Assembly: GCF_008831285.2 (NCBI RefSeq)
Contig: NC_045140.1
Location: 13,311,036 to 13,375,035 of the forward strand
Length of the DNA: 64,000 bases
Direction: 5' to 3'
Source of the DNA: Nymphaea colorata
Taxonomy: Eukaryota; Streptophyta; Magnoliopsida; Nymphaeales; Nymphaeaceae
A model generated the notes under the pieces. That model had not been told where the DNA came from and made no database searches. It saw nothing but the letters and a program-made list of their open reading frames with translations. Each line of letters opens with the position of its first letter. Within the stretch, counting starts at the first letter, position 1. Positions 22,435 to 35,690 of this stretch are shown here, one piece after another. The translations under genes and the position numbers were made by a program.

Positions 22435-25400
22435 ATCCAGAATTCAAATTGGTGATTTCTTTACATAAGTGTGATCAGAAATATCTCAACAGAATATTAT
22501 CAGCTTTGGTTCAGATAGAGCAACTCCAGATCATACAATTCATTACTATCATGGGGTGCACTCTCTTGTATGAATCAAGGAGTCATCACTTGTGGCTTCA
22601 GAACTAATTTCTGATCAATCCAGAAGTTCAATTTTGAATCAAAGCATACTGATCAATTTAGGATCACTCAAAGAGAGTATTAATATGTCTATTTCTCACG
22701 AACAAGTTCAAAATCACTATTTCTCATTTTGCCCTCCACATTTTCAGTTTACAGCTTAGTCAATTTTGAAAATTTTGTTTTTTCAAGGGAAAATCAAGTT
22801 ATTTTTTTATGAAATTTCACTTGAGCACATATTTTTGCATTTCTATGATCCTGCATGGTTTGAACTCCTCCCTGACTGGCAGAACATGATTTTTACACCA
22901 GGGGCAAAACCATATTTTGGTCAAATGTGCATCTCTTGGCCAATATAGCTCACATAGAGTCTGAGCCCACCTTGAATTCATTTCAGCTCATGACTGCACT
23001 CACTTAGCTCAATTTGACCTAAAACTAAACCTAGTTGATCTAAGCTTGGTCTGGACCTACGTCCAACTTAGCCTTGACTCAGGGCAAATCCAAGTCAACA
23101 TCCTAGCATTGAGCTTGAATCTATGGAACCTAGGCTGAGCCCAGATCTTGAGCCTAGATCTCAATCTTGAATTTAAAGTCCAAATCTATGATCTAGATCT
23201 GTAGTCTACATTGTTTTAGACAGGATCTCATATCAGATATCTAGAATCATTTTTCTTAATCTAGAGCATGATCTAAACCTTTGATCTAAATCCAAACTCC
23301 AAATCCATACTCAAAATTCAGATCAAAATCTATATCAAGAATCAAATTTCTAATAAGAAGTCCAGAACTGATACATCTTGGATAAGATCTATCATGGCCG
23401 TCCATCTCACGCTAGCCAGGGTTTTTTCATCATGTCCAAAAGAAAAAACCTAGAGTGCTGCACCCACATTTTGGCCACTCTAGTTTCTTGAAAATTTTAA
23501 TTAATTACCACATCATTAAGTCAATGTGGGCCCTTGATGAAATTTCTAAGCAGATCTTGACCATTTATCTATCTAACACTTTGTCAATCCTTGTTTTTGT
23601 TTTTTTAAAATTATAATTGCTTAGAATTGGTTGAAAATCAGCCAAAATAATTATAAAAAGGGGCTGGGGTCGTTCAACCTCTATTCTTTCTCTTTGACAT
23701 GAATTCCAAGGTATGCACCCTCCCTTCTCTCTTGTTTACTGAGTTCCCATTGTTGTTTTTTTTAACTTAGGTTTTGCCTTATTGGCATGAAGTCAAAGGT
23801 TTTTTCTAAGGTATTTCAAGAGGTTTGGATGTGGCCTAGCAAGAAGAAAAGAAGGAAGAAGAAAGAGAAAGGCAAGTCACTCTTTCTCTCCCGCTTTGAT
23901 TTTCACGCCTCTCTCCTTCTCTCTCTCTCCCGCTTTGATTTTCACGCCTCTCTCTCTCCTCCTCTTTCTCTCCCCATGGACTTCATGTAAGAATCCTCCT
24001 ATTCTTCCACGTATCATTGATCTCCATTAGTTTTCTTCTTTTCTTCCACGTCTCATTGATCTCCATTAGTTTTCTTCTTTTACGAAGATCACATCCATAT
24101 GCACATGCATATAGTTCTTTGATTTCATCCATAACTTTCTCATTTTGTTTTGTTCTATTCAGGTATTTAATTACTATTTTATCGTTTCTAGATTTATTTT
24201 AAACTTCAACTGATTATTTGTTTGATTCACATGATTTATGTCATCACATTTGGGGATTTTCATTAAAATATGGTTTAAGAGTGTTAAATTCTGAGTTAGA
24301 ATGAAAATCAGACTTGCGATCATAAGCCTAATTTTTGCCTAAGTTCAAATGACTATGTCTCTCAAACCAGAAATCCTGTTTTTAAATCCATAAAAAAACA
24401 TGGTTTTCTGTACGTATCTAGCTTGTGTTTCAAATTTCATATGTTTTTGCTGCGATTTGAACCATATGTCATGTGAATTTTGAAAACTGGGTTTTCTGCC
24501 TTAGGTTTTTGACATAAGTAAGTCCTGAAATTTTCCTAGATTAATTGACTTAGTCCTCTAAATCTAGAGGTCCAATTTGAGTCTGCAAATGCCAATTGTT
24601 TTTTGTATGTGCCTAGTTCCCTCAACTAAATTTCCATACAATTTCATATTGATTTGACTCGTCGCTTGAGCGTTTTGTTCAGATCTATTTTCTGCAACTT
24701 TTTTTGCAAAAATCTACAGAAAACAGAATTTCTGCATGACTTACACACGCATTATTTCAGAAAGTCAGGTACTTGAATAGTTCCATGTAGAAAAGCATAT
24801 TTTTAGTAACTTTGTCACTTTTGCATTTTTTTGTGTGAAGTATTTTCTCAAATTTGTAAGTTTTTTGTAGATCCTTTGATATGTACAGAACCTACAGACC
24901 AAATGTCGGATCAAGATGAGCTTTTTAACCCTACATTGTGTCCCTTTGAAGTTCATGCAGAAATTGTCATAACTTAGTTTTTTTTGCAAATTTTGTTTTT
25001 TTTTTCAAGTTACTGTATTAACTTGCTAGACTGACAATTCTCTCATCTCTGGGTCTTTTCTCGTGATTTTGAGTTCTACAGATTATCTGATATATAAAAA
25101 GTCTATAGGTAAAATGTCACGTTAATCTATGCAAATTTGACATGTCATTCATTTTAGCAAAATTCATGATTTGAACTATTTTTATTTTTGTGCTTTCTTT
25201 GTTTTTTTGCAGATAATTGTTTAACAGTCTACATTTTGGAGTCTATATCTTTTTGTCCATCAAAATATTTTTCAAAAATTTCAAATGTGGTTGAAAGCTT
25301 GATATACAGAGAGTGATTATACCAAGTTTCATGATCATTGAACATCATTATATTAACTTTTCCATTAGTACAACATGGGTTATAAAATTGTTTACAGTAG

Positions 25401-27900
25401 TTGTTTCTGCTTGCCTGCAAGTTGTTCTTTCTGTAACAGTTTGTAAATAACTTTTGCATCGTCTATTCTTTTTCGGATCTATAAAGTCCTATTGATTCTC
25501 TAGTAGACAAAGAATCTAATGTTCAAATTTCAAATCAGTCGAATTTTTTTTTATATGTTTTGAGTCGTGCAAAATTCACAAAAGTAAAATTGTTTTCTAC
25601 TATGTTTTCTTCAAAAAATATATTTGCCGACTTTATTACTTAATATCTTTTTAAGTAAAATATTTTTTTTGATTTGTCACTTGGAACTAATTATCTGATC
25701 TGTGGAGATTCACCACCCAAAATTTTATGAAGATTGGATGTCAATTGCCTATCTTTTAAGACCAATCAATCTATTGCAGAGAATAAGTTGTAGTTTTTCT
25801 AGGACCTAGCCAAATTTAAGTTTTCTACTTAGTTACGGATTTTCTATGCGACTTTTGGATTTTAAGTTAATTATTTTCATTTTCTTCCTTATCAAACCCC
25901 AAATCAACGTGATTATTTATGTGAATAATCATTTTAGGGTTTTAGTTGATTAATTGTATTCATGCATTATTGAATATGCATTATTTCAAAACTATAGCAT
26001 TTGGATTTCAATACATTACTTTAAGCTTTTGAATGAGCTTGTGGCAATAGAACCTTCTCAATAAGCTTGATTTATCAAATGAAAGCCCTAATTTTTATCT
26101 GAATTTCATATCGTTTTCAAATATTATATCATTCATGCATATATATCTATTTTGCTTTGTTTTATTTCTGTTAACATGTGTAACTATGTGCATCCATGTG
26201 GTATACTTTCATAATGCATTCATCCATTTAAAAAATGCACATAGATTTAGGTTTCATATTGATCAAGTTACGATCATCAACAATATACATGGGGCAATAT
26301 CCCTTGTATGTACTTAACTTAGGTTTATTATATGAATCTGTAGTTTTCAAAATCATAGCTTTCAAATACACTTTTTCAAATCAGCCTATTTTAAACCTGA
26401 TTTTCACAAAATCTAGATTCATTCATAATTGAGATCTAATCCTTAGGTTGACCCTACCTAAAACCTTAGCCTTTTCTCAATATCTCCACTAAGACTTTAT
26501 ATTGTGCCTACAAACTTGAACCAAAACTTAAACCATAGTCAGGTCAAACTAAACCTTAGTTAAGTTAAACTTAAACCCAAATCAGTCAAACCAAAAACCC
26601 AATTAGGCTGGACGTGTGGATCTTGGAGAAATTGGACCCAGAGCTGGATGAACCAGTTTTAGTTATTGAATTTGAGATCAAGTATGAGATCATATAAGAA
26701 TATGATTTTGATCAAAGAGAACAGATTATTTAACATAGTTCTTATGAGAATTGGATTCTAGATTTGGACTTCATATAGACATTTTTGGATAGATCAAGCT
26801 TTCATACCTTTATCAAACTCTAAATCCATAAACCCTGAGATTGGATCAGTAAATTTATCTTTATATTTGGATCATGAACTTTGAATCAAGAATTATTTAT
26901 AAATTGGATCCTTTCTTGATTAAGATTTGAACCTAAGACCCTATTAGAATGACTCTAAGTCTAAACCATGTACCGAAATCAATTAGTGAATACTTGAATT
27001 ACCCTCAAAGAATTTGGATCTAAATTTTGAATCAATATATCCCTAGGTCCACATCTCAAACTTAGAAGCCAGATCTCAATTATGTACTGAATATATTCTT
27101 GCATGCATTATTAAGTGTAGAAGTTAGCCCTTGCATTGGTCTATGATGATATGGATCATGAACTATGACACTTAATTCAAGTATCTCCAATTCATGCTCC
27201 AATTTCTAACAATCCACTTTGCAATGAGAATACAGAGGAAGGTTGATATTTGATATTTTCTATTTATCTCATATGAACAGTCATGACATGCAAGATTGTG
27301 AAATTTTGCATGGTCAACATCCGTGAAAGAAATTTCCAACATTGCCATTGACCATCACCAAGATAGAGGTTGTCGAGACTCAAAAGAGGACCCTGTTGAC
27401 CCATCGCTAGTCAAAGCCGAGATGGAGTATGGCATTGCTCACAAACTATCAATGGAGTTTGTCATAGGCCTTCATACTGTCAAGCTTCATGCATATTGAA
27501 TCCTCATTAATGCTGATGCATAGCCATCACATTGTCATTAATAGTCTAGATCAAAAGAAACGCTTGTTCTTTGTGCACAATGCAATTAAGAGCCCTCATC
27601 ATTTTTATCAACCATCAACTTCATAATAACCTTATAAAGGAAGTTGCAAAATGTTATAGGGTGAAATTGTTAAATGCTCTTTCCTTAGTGATCTTAGGAA
27701 CTAAGATGATAATAGATCTCTGATTTCCCATTTTGAAAAGTTTAATCTTGCATCTAAGATTGTGATAAACTTTAGAAGACTTTATAAAGGCGGTTGTTAA
27801 ATGGTTGGTTGTCCTAGTTCCTAGCATTTTTTAGGCTGGAACTGAAACTACTAGGGTTTGGATTGGAATCCACCAAACTAGGTTCATGATATTTGGTACC
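22435..27900 (+). repeat. Long-LTR-like region, related to the Gypsy LTR at 35-38 kb
   Basis: There are no coding domains. The layout parallels 35700-38460: a stretch rich in GATCTAGATCT-like phrases (22980-23400; compare 35840-36130), then a TATA box, then pyrimidine-rich and AT-rich sequence, and finally a stretch near 27100-27240 resembling the conserved LTR part at 38270-38390 (GCATGCAT...GATCTATGATGAT). I read it as one or more decayed Tat/Ogre-type LTRs. Exact ends were not found. A TGGTACCAGAGCAGGTT sequence at about 27893 resembles a Met-tRNA primer site. Confidence 0.45.
23652..23659 (+). promoter_or_regulatory. TATA box in LTR-like region
   Basis: TATAAAAA is followed by GGGGCTGGGGTC. 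The position within the repeat corresponds to TATAAATAGGGGTC at 36559. Confidence 0.5.
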
Positions 27901-28100
27901 AGAGCAGGTTCAACACTTGGACCTAGGGTCCTACATGCATGCACGCATGTGTATTTAGCATCATATCTAAGATTGTAAGGAATCTTGAAACACTTATAAA
28001 GGTGGTTGTTAAGTGGTTGATTGTCCTAGTTCCTAGGCTTTTTGAAGCTGGAACAAAAACTGCTAGGGGAAGTAGGGATCCATTGAACCAGATCGTGAAA
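27751..28100. repeat. Direct repeat pair, about 140 bp each
   Basis: 27751-27890 and 27962-28100 share CATCTAAGATTGT, TATAAAGG.GGTTGTTAA.TGGTTG, TTGTCCTAGTTCCTAG and GCTGGAAC.AAAACT.CTAGGG. They are separated by about 70 bp that hold the TGGTACCAGAGC sequence. The second copy overlaps the 3' part of the minus-strand LINE frame. Confidence 0.75.
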
Positions 28101-29200
28101 AGGTCTATTGACCTTCTTAATGAGCCTACTCACTGAGAAGGAGCTATCAACTGCTAGGAATATATTCTCCCCACAAAGTGCCATAACATATGAAAAAAAT
28201 TTCCGTAGGAAACTATCAGGGCCAAGGGCATTGTCCCCAACAAGATTAAAGACAACCCTTCTGATCTCTTCCCTAAAAATAGGCCTCAAAAGGAGATCAT
28301 TTTTTTCATTTGTAATTATGGGGTTCTCCAGCGGGTATTCAAGCCATGCAAGGAACCCAGTAGGTCTCAAAAGAAGTTGTCACGAATGGCCCTTATGTTC
28401 TCTGTCCTCAATAAGTAGTGTCAACTTTCTACAGACAATATATAAAATTTTGGCTCTCCTTCTTCACATTAATACCTGGTAATATGTAGTATTTTTATCA
28501 CATTGTCTCATCCATTTGACACTTGCCTTAGTTCCCTAGATTTTCTCATCCTCCCTTAGAGATTCCCTAAAATTCCTTCCTCAATGCATGGTCAAGATCA
28601 ACAACCCCTAGGTGCCTGATCAAATCTGATCTGGACCTTATTAGTTCCTCCTTGATGTTGAGAATTCTACTGGAGATGTCCCCCAGCAAGGTTTTGCTCC
28701 AATACATCAATGGCCCCAATGGCTTCAAATTTATTGATGACCCTAATCATTGGGCATCCTCAGTACCACTTGGAGCAGACTTCCTCCACGAATCTTCTAT
28801 ATTCCTCACTATTATTTCAACTAGGAAAATAGTGGAAGAGATGCAAGGTCTTAAAAATTGATGGTGCTAGCCTTTGCCAAGAAGAACATGGCACATGGTC
28901 TGAGATGTTTTTAGGGAGAACCATGAGTACTGCCACTGGATATCCACAAGTTTAAAGGAGCTTGGTTGACCAAGCATAGTCAAGTCTACATAAGATTAGG
29001 TTGTGCTATGTTGTTCAACAAGGTCAAGGATTTTTTCTCCATTGCTTTAAACCTACTGTCCTCGATTGACTTGTAGAAAAGATAGCACAAATCTTTGTTT
29101 GGACACGACCTATTTTGTCCTCTCAAATCCCTGAGAGTGTTAAATCACATATACACACCAACCTTACTCCAATTCATTAGAGTTCCCTCAAAGATGTAGC
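28026..29200 (-). pseudogene. LINE endonuclease end and reverse-transcriptase start
   Basis: On the minus strand, a 114-codon frame (28370-28026) contains FREEIRRVVFNLVGDNALGP. This matches the plant LINE block FxxEEIxxAVFxxxxDKAPGPDGF at the start of the reverse transcriptase. Upstream on the same strand (28700-28930), LPTFFSDHVPCSLG and nearby Trp/Phe-rich residues resemble the SDHSP end of the LINE endonuclease. Several stops and frameshifts lie between. The catalytic part of the reverse transcriptase is missing, so this is a truncated relic. Confidence 0.75.
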
Positions 29201-29354
29201 ACAAGCATCAAATATTAGGGTAAGTAGACACCGTCTACAAAAAGCCTAAGTTTTCTCTGTGGTGAAGAACCATTTGATAAAAATACAATTCTAATCAGAC
29301 ACAATAACCTATTCCCTCACCCTCATTGGGTCCCAATCCCAATGACGGATAGTT

Positions 29355-29690
29355 TACTTATTTCCAAGTTGACGCCATCATTTAGATGGATGGAGGTAAA
29401 TCAATGTGTTCAAATATTAATGAAATTTATAGAAAAGCTACCTATTGCAACAATACTCTTGCTAATCTATTAACAACAAGTAGATCTACACTATGGGAAT
29501 TAGTAATATGTCAGGAAAAATTGGTACAAGAAGCTGTAGATACACTTTTTGATAATGGGATTTGAGGACAACCAATGACAGACAGTCAAAATAAGGTTTA
29601 CAAGTTATTTTAAGATCTAATTGAAGGCAAAGAAGGAAGATTTGGTGAGACTCTACTTGGTAAGTGGGTTGATTGGGTATTCTAGACTAT
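29355..29690 (+). pseudogene. rpoC1: Nuclear copy of plastid rpoC1 fragment (NUPT)
   Basis: The translated strand reads [16 protein letters not shown], then [40 protein letters not shown] and EGKEGRFGETLLGKWVD, with all segments collinear. This is the central part of the plastid RNA polymerase beta' subunit (rpoC1), just before the conserved YSGRS motif. The gene acts in chloroplast transcription. Here it lacks both ends, has in-frame stops (near 29384, 29565 and 29610) and missense changes such as Arg to Trp, and lies between LINE remnants. It is therefore a nuclear transfer, not a functional copy. The identity is strong, though judged from memory of the family. Confidence 0.9.
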
Positions 29691-29849
29691 GATGAATTTG
29701 TTGTTTCTCCTACATCAGGCATTAAAACTATCATGCAAGAACATTATATTTAAAATGAAAAAGTAGTCAAAATTCTACTTACCAAGAAGGAGATTGGGCT
29801 CCATAGATGCGACCTTTCTGTTGAGGTTGCATATGTTCTAGGAAAGCCA

Positions 29850-30900
29850 CTTCATCCAGAGAAGTTGCTACACTTGGTCGAACGATTTCTTACTACATTG
29901 CTATTTCCTACTACCCAAACCCCTTGATATCCTAAAAGAAGATGCATTGGTTTCTTATGTCTTCCTCTACCATTTATATCCCTAAAGCCCCTTCCCTTAC
30001 TGTGAAGGGAAGAGTAGCCGTCAGATTTGTGAGGAGCTGCCCTGGTGTCATGCCGATATGAGTTGGTGCATGCAGCTCCAAAAGGTCTGCAAGGCAGAGT
30101 TGCTGCCCGCTTTAAGGTAGAACCCCATAAGGGGCTCCTCCAACTCCTTCTCTTGGTTGCTGCCCAAATCATGTCCAAAAGGGTTTAGAATGCTAGGTCT
30201 ACTCCCTAACTTAGAGTTTCGACCCTCATTGCAAGACATGCTATTCCTGTCCTTATTTGACCTCTTCATCTGCCCTTATCTAACTTCTTGGTCAACCCAT
30301 GGTCGGGCTCCTTATCTCCCCCCTAGGTTGAGGGCAGAGTCTTTCTCTATGGGTTCATCTAGGAAACATGCCTCCATAAGATTTTCAGATATCATGTTTT
30401 TGTTAAGGATATTGAAACTTTAAGGGAGGAGAAATACATCCTCCTTGTTTGACCCTACCCATTTTCTTTACTGAACCTCCTTGAGACTATGCAGGGCCTG
30501 CCAAGCTTCCCTATTTAGTCATTCATGTCATGTTGAACACATTCTTGGGGATGAGAGTTTATGTCATAAAATGGCAAAAACAAAGTCTTTCTTTGTAAAT
30601 AATGGGTTGAGAAATAGTTGTATTTGTACCCCCCCTCCATATCATGCCTACTATCCCTTGAAACACTCTTGAGTTCCAAAATATAAGATCAAAGCCAAGG
30701 AGCCACATCCAAAGTGGTATTTTCATCTAAGGTTTGAAGGAGTAATCTATACCTGGACTCCATTGAGAAGCAATCAGTGTCTTTCTTGCGGCTGTCCACC
30801 TGCATTCTTTCTTGCGGCTGTCCACCTGCATTTTTGGTGAACTATTCGGAGTTCAGCTTTTGACACCACAAGAACCGTGAAATCCTCTTTGCCAATACAT
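29850..30900 (-). pseudogene. Probable N-terminal LINE remnant
   Basis: Minus-strand frames (30269-30048 and 30178-29852) include EEPLMGFYLKAGS and WGIQHHGRAP-like basic, Trp/Gly-rich text, typical of the region between the zinc knuckle and endonuclease of plant LINE ORF1. They are on the same strand and upstream of the endonuclease/RT relic at 28026-29200. A 26-bp tandem duplication lies at 30782-30833. Similarity is weak, and the link rests mainly on position and strand. Confidence 0.35.
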
Positions 30901-30904
30901 AAAT

Positions 30905-31507
30905 TTGGGGGACACAACCCCTACCATTGTATAGAGCTCCTTAAATGTAAAGTCATAATTGGTCAGAGACATTAACGTAGAACCCATAAAGCAGGCAATG
31001 GCAGCTCATTTGAAAGGGTGAGCCATGTGCTCAAAATCCTCATTTGTGACTATGAGTTAGCAATGTCATCTTCCTCTTTAAACTATAAAGGGGTTAATTT
31101 TTACCATCTTCACCCAAGTCACCAGCAACTATCTTAACCCAAGAACACTTCAATTTTTCCCTATACATGATTAGGGTCCCATGTGCCATGCATCACCTAG
31201 TTCTCTATTGCCTCTTGGGGAGAAGTACTTGGGTTTTTATTGTATCTTCCCAGCAAAGGGAGCTTCAAATTGTATTTTGTCTTCATAGAAGAGTGAAATT
31301 CATCTCTCACACTGCCCGTGCAAGGTCCCCTCCTCCCCACCAGCTCTACAATGGATGTTGAAGTTGTTGCATGAAAGGAAGTTGTGCAACAGACTCAAAC
31401 CCTAAGAGAGAGAAGCTCAAAGTTCAAACCCAAGAATTGAGATTGAGAGTCACAATTCACTGACTAGATATATAAGAATCAAAACCAATCGGTCAATGTC
31501 CATGTTT

Positions 31508-31563
<56 letters not shown>

Positions 31564-32248
31564 TGTATATTCTGATATGGTAATTTATGGGCCACAGTCT
31601 TTAGCCATAGAATGCACCATTTGCTATAGTTTTTGAAGTCATAAAATATAAAAAAGTATCTGGCTATGGATGTTGGTTGGCTGATTTCAATTAAATTATA
31701 TATATATATGAAGTATTCAATTTAAAAATTTTTAACCTTGTATGTGATATTTGAACTATAAAAAAGTTTAATTTAGAAAAGTAAAAATTAGAAATGATCG
31801 CCTAACATTTGGGTATATAACAAATCACTGTCCAACGTTTCATTCTCCACAAATCACCACTTTCAATGACCACTATTATAGTACTTCTGGTTTACAAAAA
31901 GGGGTCGGGGGTGTTGGTTAGCATGGTATGCTTACAAACAAAACCTAAAAAAAGACTTTTTCCATTTTACTGCCCAATTAAATGTTGGCAACTTGCAATT
32001 TGGGTGATATCATGGCCATCCAATGGAGAGGCCATATACATTGTTCAATTTGTGAGGCTATACAACCATTGTTGATGCCATGTAAGAGGAGGAAGAAGCA
32101 TTGAAGAAAAACCATAAGAGAGGCAAACTGATTGTCAACAATGGTGGCCTCAAAGATATGTTGTTGTAGGTGCCAGATTGTGATAACTGTCAATTTTATA
32201 TATACCTTTGTTTAAAAGAAAAAGGGAAAGAAAAAGAAAAAGAGTGAG
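30905..32248. other. No gene recognised
   Basis: Only short isolated frames are present. The stretch contains the TA microsatellite at 31510-31558 and a second short TA run near 31700. No transposon domain or RNA gene was identified. Confidence 0.5.
31510..31558. repeat. (TA)n microsatellite
   Basis: About 24 uninterrupted TA units. Confidence 0.97.
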
Positions 32249-34815
32249 CACTATAAAAAAACATGGATTCATTGACGTGTTGGTGAAAGTCTGTCTTTTA
32301 CTGATGTATAGTCAAAGATGCCAGTGAACATTGACTCACCGACATCCAAAGAATGACGTTGATGAACATAGGCCTTCGCAGACGCTTGTAGAACACATGT
32401 CGGTCAAAGTTAATTTTTATCGACGGCCATCCCTTGCATCAATGTAAGTGTTTTTTGGCAAAATATTACTGACATCCAGAGCTTATGTCAGTATAATTTG
32501 CCTTTTTATTGACATCTTCTTGCTAGATGTTGGTAGATATTCATTGACATTTGATACACATTGGTAAAAATTTCGCAATACATTCACTGATATTTTTAAG
32601 TTATACCTTTACTGACATCTTCCATGCATCATTAAAGGTTTCCTTGACTTTTTAACTCTACTCAAACCTTTCTTTCCTTTTCTTCTTCCTCCTTCTTTTC
32701 CTTTCTCCTCCCTCTTCTTCCCACCGGTGATTGCCATATATTTTTGGTATTTATTGCACAGTTCAATTCATTTTTGGCAGCCAAACAAATTTTGGTAGGT
32801 TCCTTCATCTTCATATTTGGTTTTTATCTATTTGTAAATGATTTTAAGGTATATTATTGTTTTAGGGCATGTAGATTTCACAAATTTTTGGTGGGGTTTA
32901 GTCATGAAAGTTTCTAATTATCTTACATAGCTTAGTACTATCCATTTAATGTATTGATTGCATGACATTTCTATACATTCATAAAATTTCCAATTTTGCC
33001 ATAATTTTTTACCTCACCGGATTCCAGCAAGATACTATGCATATTTCTAATTCGCCTAAACATGAACTTAGTCCCAAAATATTATGGTGATTGGAAGTTC
33101 TTTGAATACATTTTTGTGATTTGTGGATGTTTTAGGTCCTTAGCCTTTTACCCACCCACCAAATGTTTGACAAATTGTTTGAATGAATTAATATATATAA
33201 CCTTCTTGAACCATTTTAAGCATAAAGCCATTTAGATATCATGTAATATTTTTTTTCATTAGATGGTATATTGGACCATTTATTAATGATCTTTGAGCTA
33301 GGGATAACATGATGTTTATGTTGCATATATGTTCAAGGCATCACTTTATGACATTTATTGAAAAACGTTTGATGATAAAAAAATAATGCTTAAGTACTTG
33401 TTGGAGAGATTTCATAACAGGCTATCCAATGAGTATTAATTTGCATGAATCAAAAAGCAAATAGTTAAAACATAGCATTCGCAATATGAAGGTTGAACAT
33501 ATTGAAGTTGCTTGCATATGCCCAAAAATTGATGTGTCCTAATAATTGTATGTTATTCAAGAGTGAAATAGCAATGAAAGAAACATGTGACAAATGTGAT
33601 ATGCTTGGGTTTAGCTAATGATAGCTTCAACCCATTTGGAAATTTGAGTTCAACCCACTGCCATGGCCTGTTTTGTTGATTATATACACTTTGCTACCTT
33701 GGATGTGCATGAAGCAACTTTATATGTTGTTATCACTAATCATCTCAGGACCAACAATTCCAAACACAAATGGCATGATTGTCTGCTTACAAGTGTTGGT
33801 TGACTAATTGAATCGGTCATGGGCTAAAGGAGTATGTGTATTTGACTTTTATATATGACAACATTTTCAAATGCATGCAGCTTCGTTGTAAACTATACAT
33901 GACTTTTTGGGATATGCATATATATTAGGTTCGAGTACAAACGGTAAATAGCTAGTTCTGTAATACATGTAGTTGTAGACTAAAACATAGTAAGAAAATA
34001 TGTTATATGGGTTATTGTCATTGGCTACCTTTGAGTCATAGATATCCAAGAAACAAACACAAGTTTGGTGCTAAAGTAGAATTAAAATAATATCCATGAC
34101 AAATGATTGTAGGGTCAGAATTGTTGGACATTATGTCGTTCAATGAAGATATAAAGGAATGACTTAGATATAATTGAAGGAAAAATGGTAGTTTGTTCAC
34201 TTTGCCATATTGGGAGCATAACGCACTACGTCACAATTTAGATGTTATGTACATAGAAAGAACATTTGAGACAACAACATTGGTACATTATTAAATATAT
34301 GCAGCAAATTGAAAGATCATTTAAATGCTAGAATAGACTTATGAACATATGGGGAGTCAGTTCATGCACGACCACATCCAAATTCAGGTAGGGGTACTAC
34401 CTCCACCACATTATAACATGAACATGACTGAAAAAAGGTATTTTTTGTCATGTGTTGAAGAATTTAACAGTTCTAGATTGTTATTCAAGAAACATATCAT
34501 GCAAAATAGTTGTGAGGGGACACAAGATCTCTAATGTGAAGACTTCTTTGGCTTTAAGGAAATCTCCACCCAAAAAAGGTCACCGTGTTGATAAAATTTT
34601 GCGAGTTTTTCAAAAATTCATGTATGAAGGCTATAAAGGGTGCTAAGTTACAAGAATTAGAACAACAAATTATACTAACACAGCCAATTAAAGATGATAT
34701 TCCCACCAACCTTTTTCAATGCAATGGTGCATTTAATAATTCATGTAGCAAATGAGTTTTGATTGAGTGGACCAATGCAATACCATTGGATGTATCCTAC
34801 TGCGAGACATATTAT
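32249..34815 (+). mobile_element. CACTA (En/Spm) transposon fragment, 5' end and internal deletion
   Basis: The sequence CACTATAAAAAAACATGG at 32249 matches the CACTACAAGAAAA-type terminus of plant CACTA elements. It is followed within 400 bp by several ACTGACATC or TTGACATC subterminal repeats (about 32468, 32509, 32545, 32610), the expected binding-site clusters. A TNP2 transposase fragment follows at 34330-34815. Most of the transposase between is absent and no 3' terminus was found. This is an internally deleted, 3'-truncated copy. Confidence 0.75.
34330..34815 (+). pseudogene. CACTA TNP2 transposase, C-terminal fragment
   Basis: Consecutive frames give LKNLTVLDCYSRNI, then FPPTFFNAMVHLIIHVANE, then LSGPMQYHWMYPTAR. 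These match the plant TNP2-type block LKxLKVPDGYSSNI...FPPSFFxxMxHLxxHL...GPVxxRWMYPxER. Frameshifts and a stop interrupt it. The same block is also present in the copy at 46-48 kb, so the two are separate insertions. Confidence 0.8.
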
Positions 34816-34819
34816 TTAC

Positions 34820-35690
34820 TTTATTTTACAGAAGTTGTAAACAATAGTACATCTACACTTTATTACAGAATGGTAAGAAAAAGAAATAATCAACAAATAG
34901 ATAAATAAAAAGAGAGAGATAATTCAACTTGGTTTGGCCTGGTGCCACACTACCACCATGGCACTGCGTACCGGAGGTCACCAGACCTAGCTGGAAGTTG
35001 GCAATGGTCTGGTTCAGTTATGGGAACCCACGGCCTATAAGGAGACTTGAGCAAGAGGAAGAAGAGAAAGTAACAGAAAAATGAGGGCTGGGCATTTGAA
35101 CAATTTCTCTAGCCATGTTGAAAGAATGTTTTCAAATTTGCCCCAGTTTTGTCGAGAATTTTGAAAATGCTGTTATAGTTGATTTTCATTCAAGGTAACT
35201 GACCTTTTAAGATTTCATTTGCAAAAAAGGGTTACCAAGCTCTCGTTTCACAAATAGGAGAAGTTTTCATCTTATTTACCGATTTTTGAAATAAGGTTTT
35301 AAACTCTAGAAATTCAATGCATCCTATTCTTAAGTAAGTTGTTGATATGCACTGGATCACCTTGCATCCACATGCACCCCTTGTCTAAAACCAGACTGGG
35401 TCGCCTATTAGCATACCTTGTCTCATTAGTCATGTTATGTAAAACAGTTATTTCTTTCTTGAGCCATATTTAAGGACCATATATATCTTGGTTTATGAAT
35501 TTCTTTGATTCTCACAACCTTAGTTTGGGCTAATCCCCTTATTTGAACATGTTTTAGCCAAAAATCAAGCAAAAAGTATTTTGGTCATTTACCACCATGT
35601 GTACATATTTTCATAAACTAACTTGAGAGCCACATGAACCTAAGGTAGCCTTTTGTCTACATTCCCATGAATCCTATAGGCCTCAGCCTA
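34820..35690. other. No gene; approach to Gypsy LTR
   Basis: Nothing coding is recognisable. The exact left edge of the Gypsy LTR lies somewhere in this stretch and could not be fixed. Confidence 0.4.

Noticed and set aside
23787-24202. Two short Ser/Phe/Leu-rich frames
   Set aside because: They come from a local repeat (CTCCCGCTTTGATTTTCACG and CATTGATCTCCATTAG) downstream of a TATA box in LTR-like sequence.
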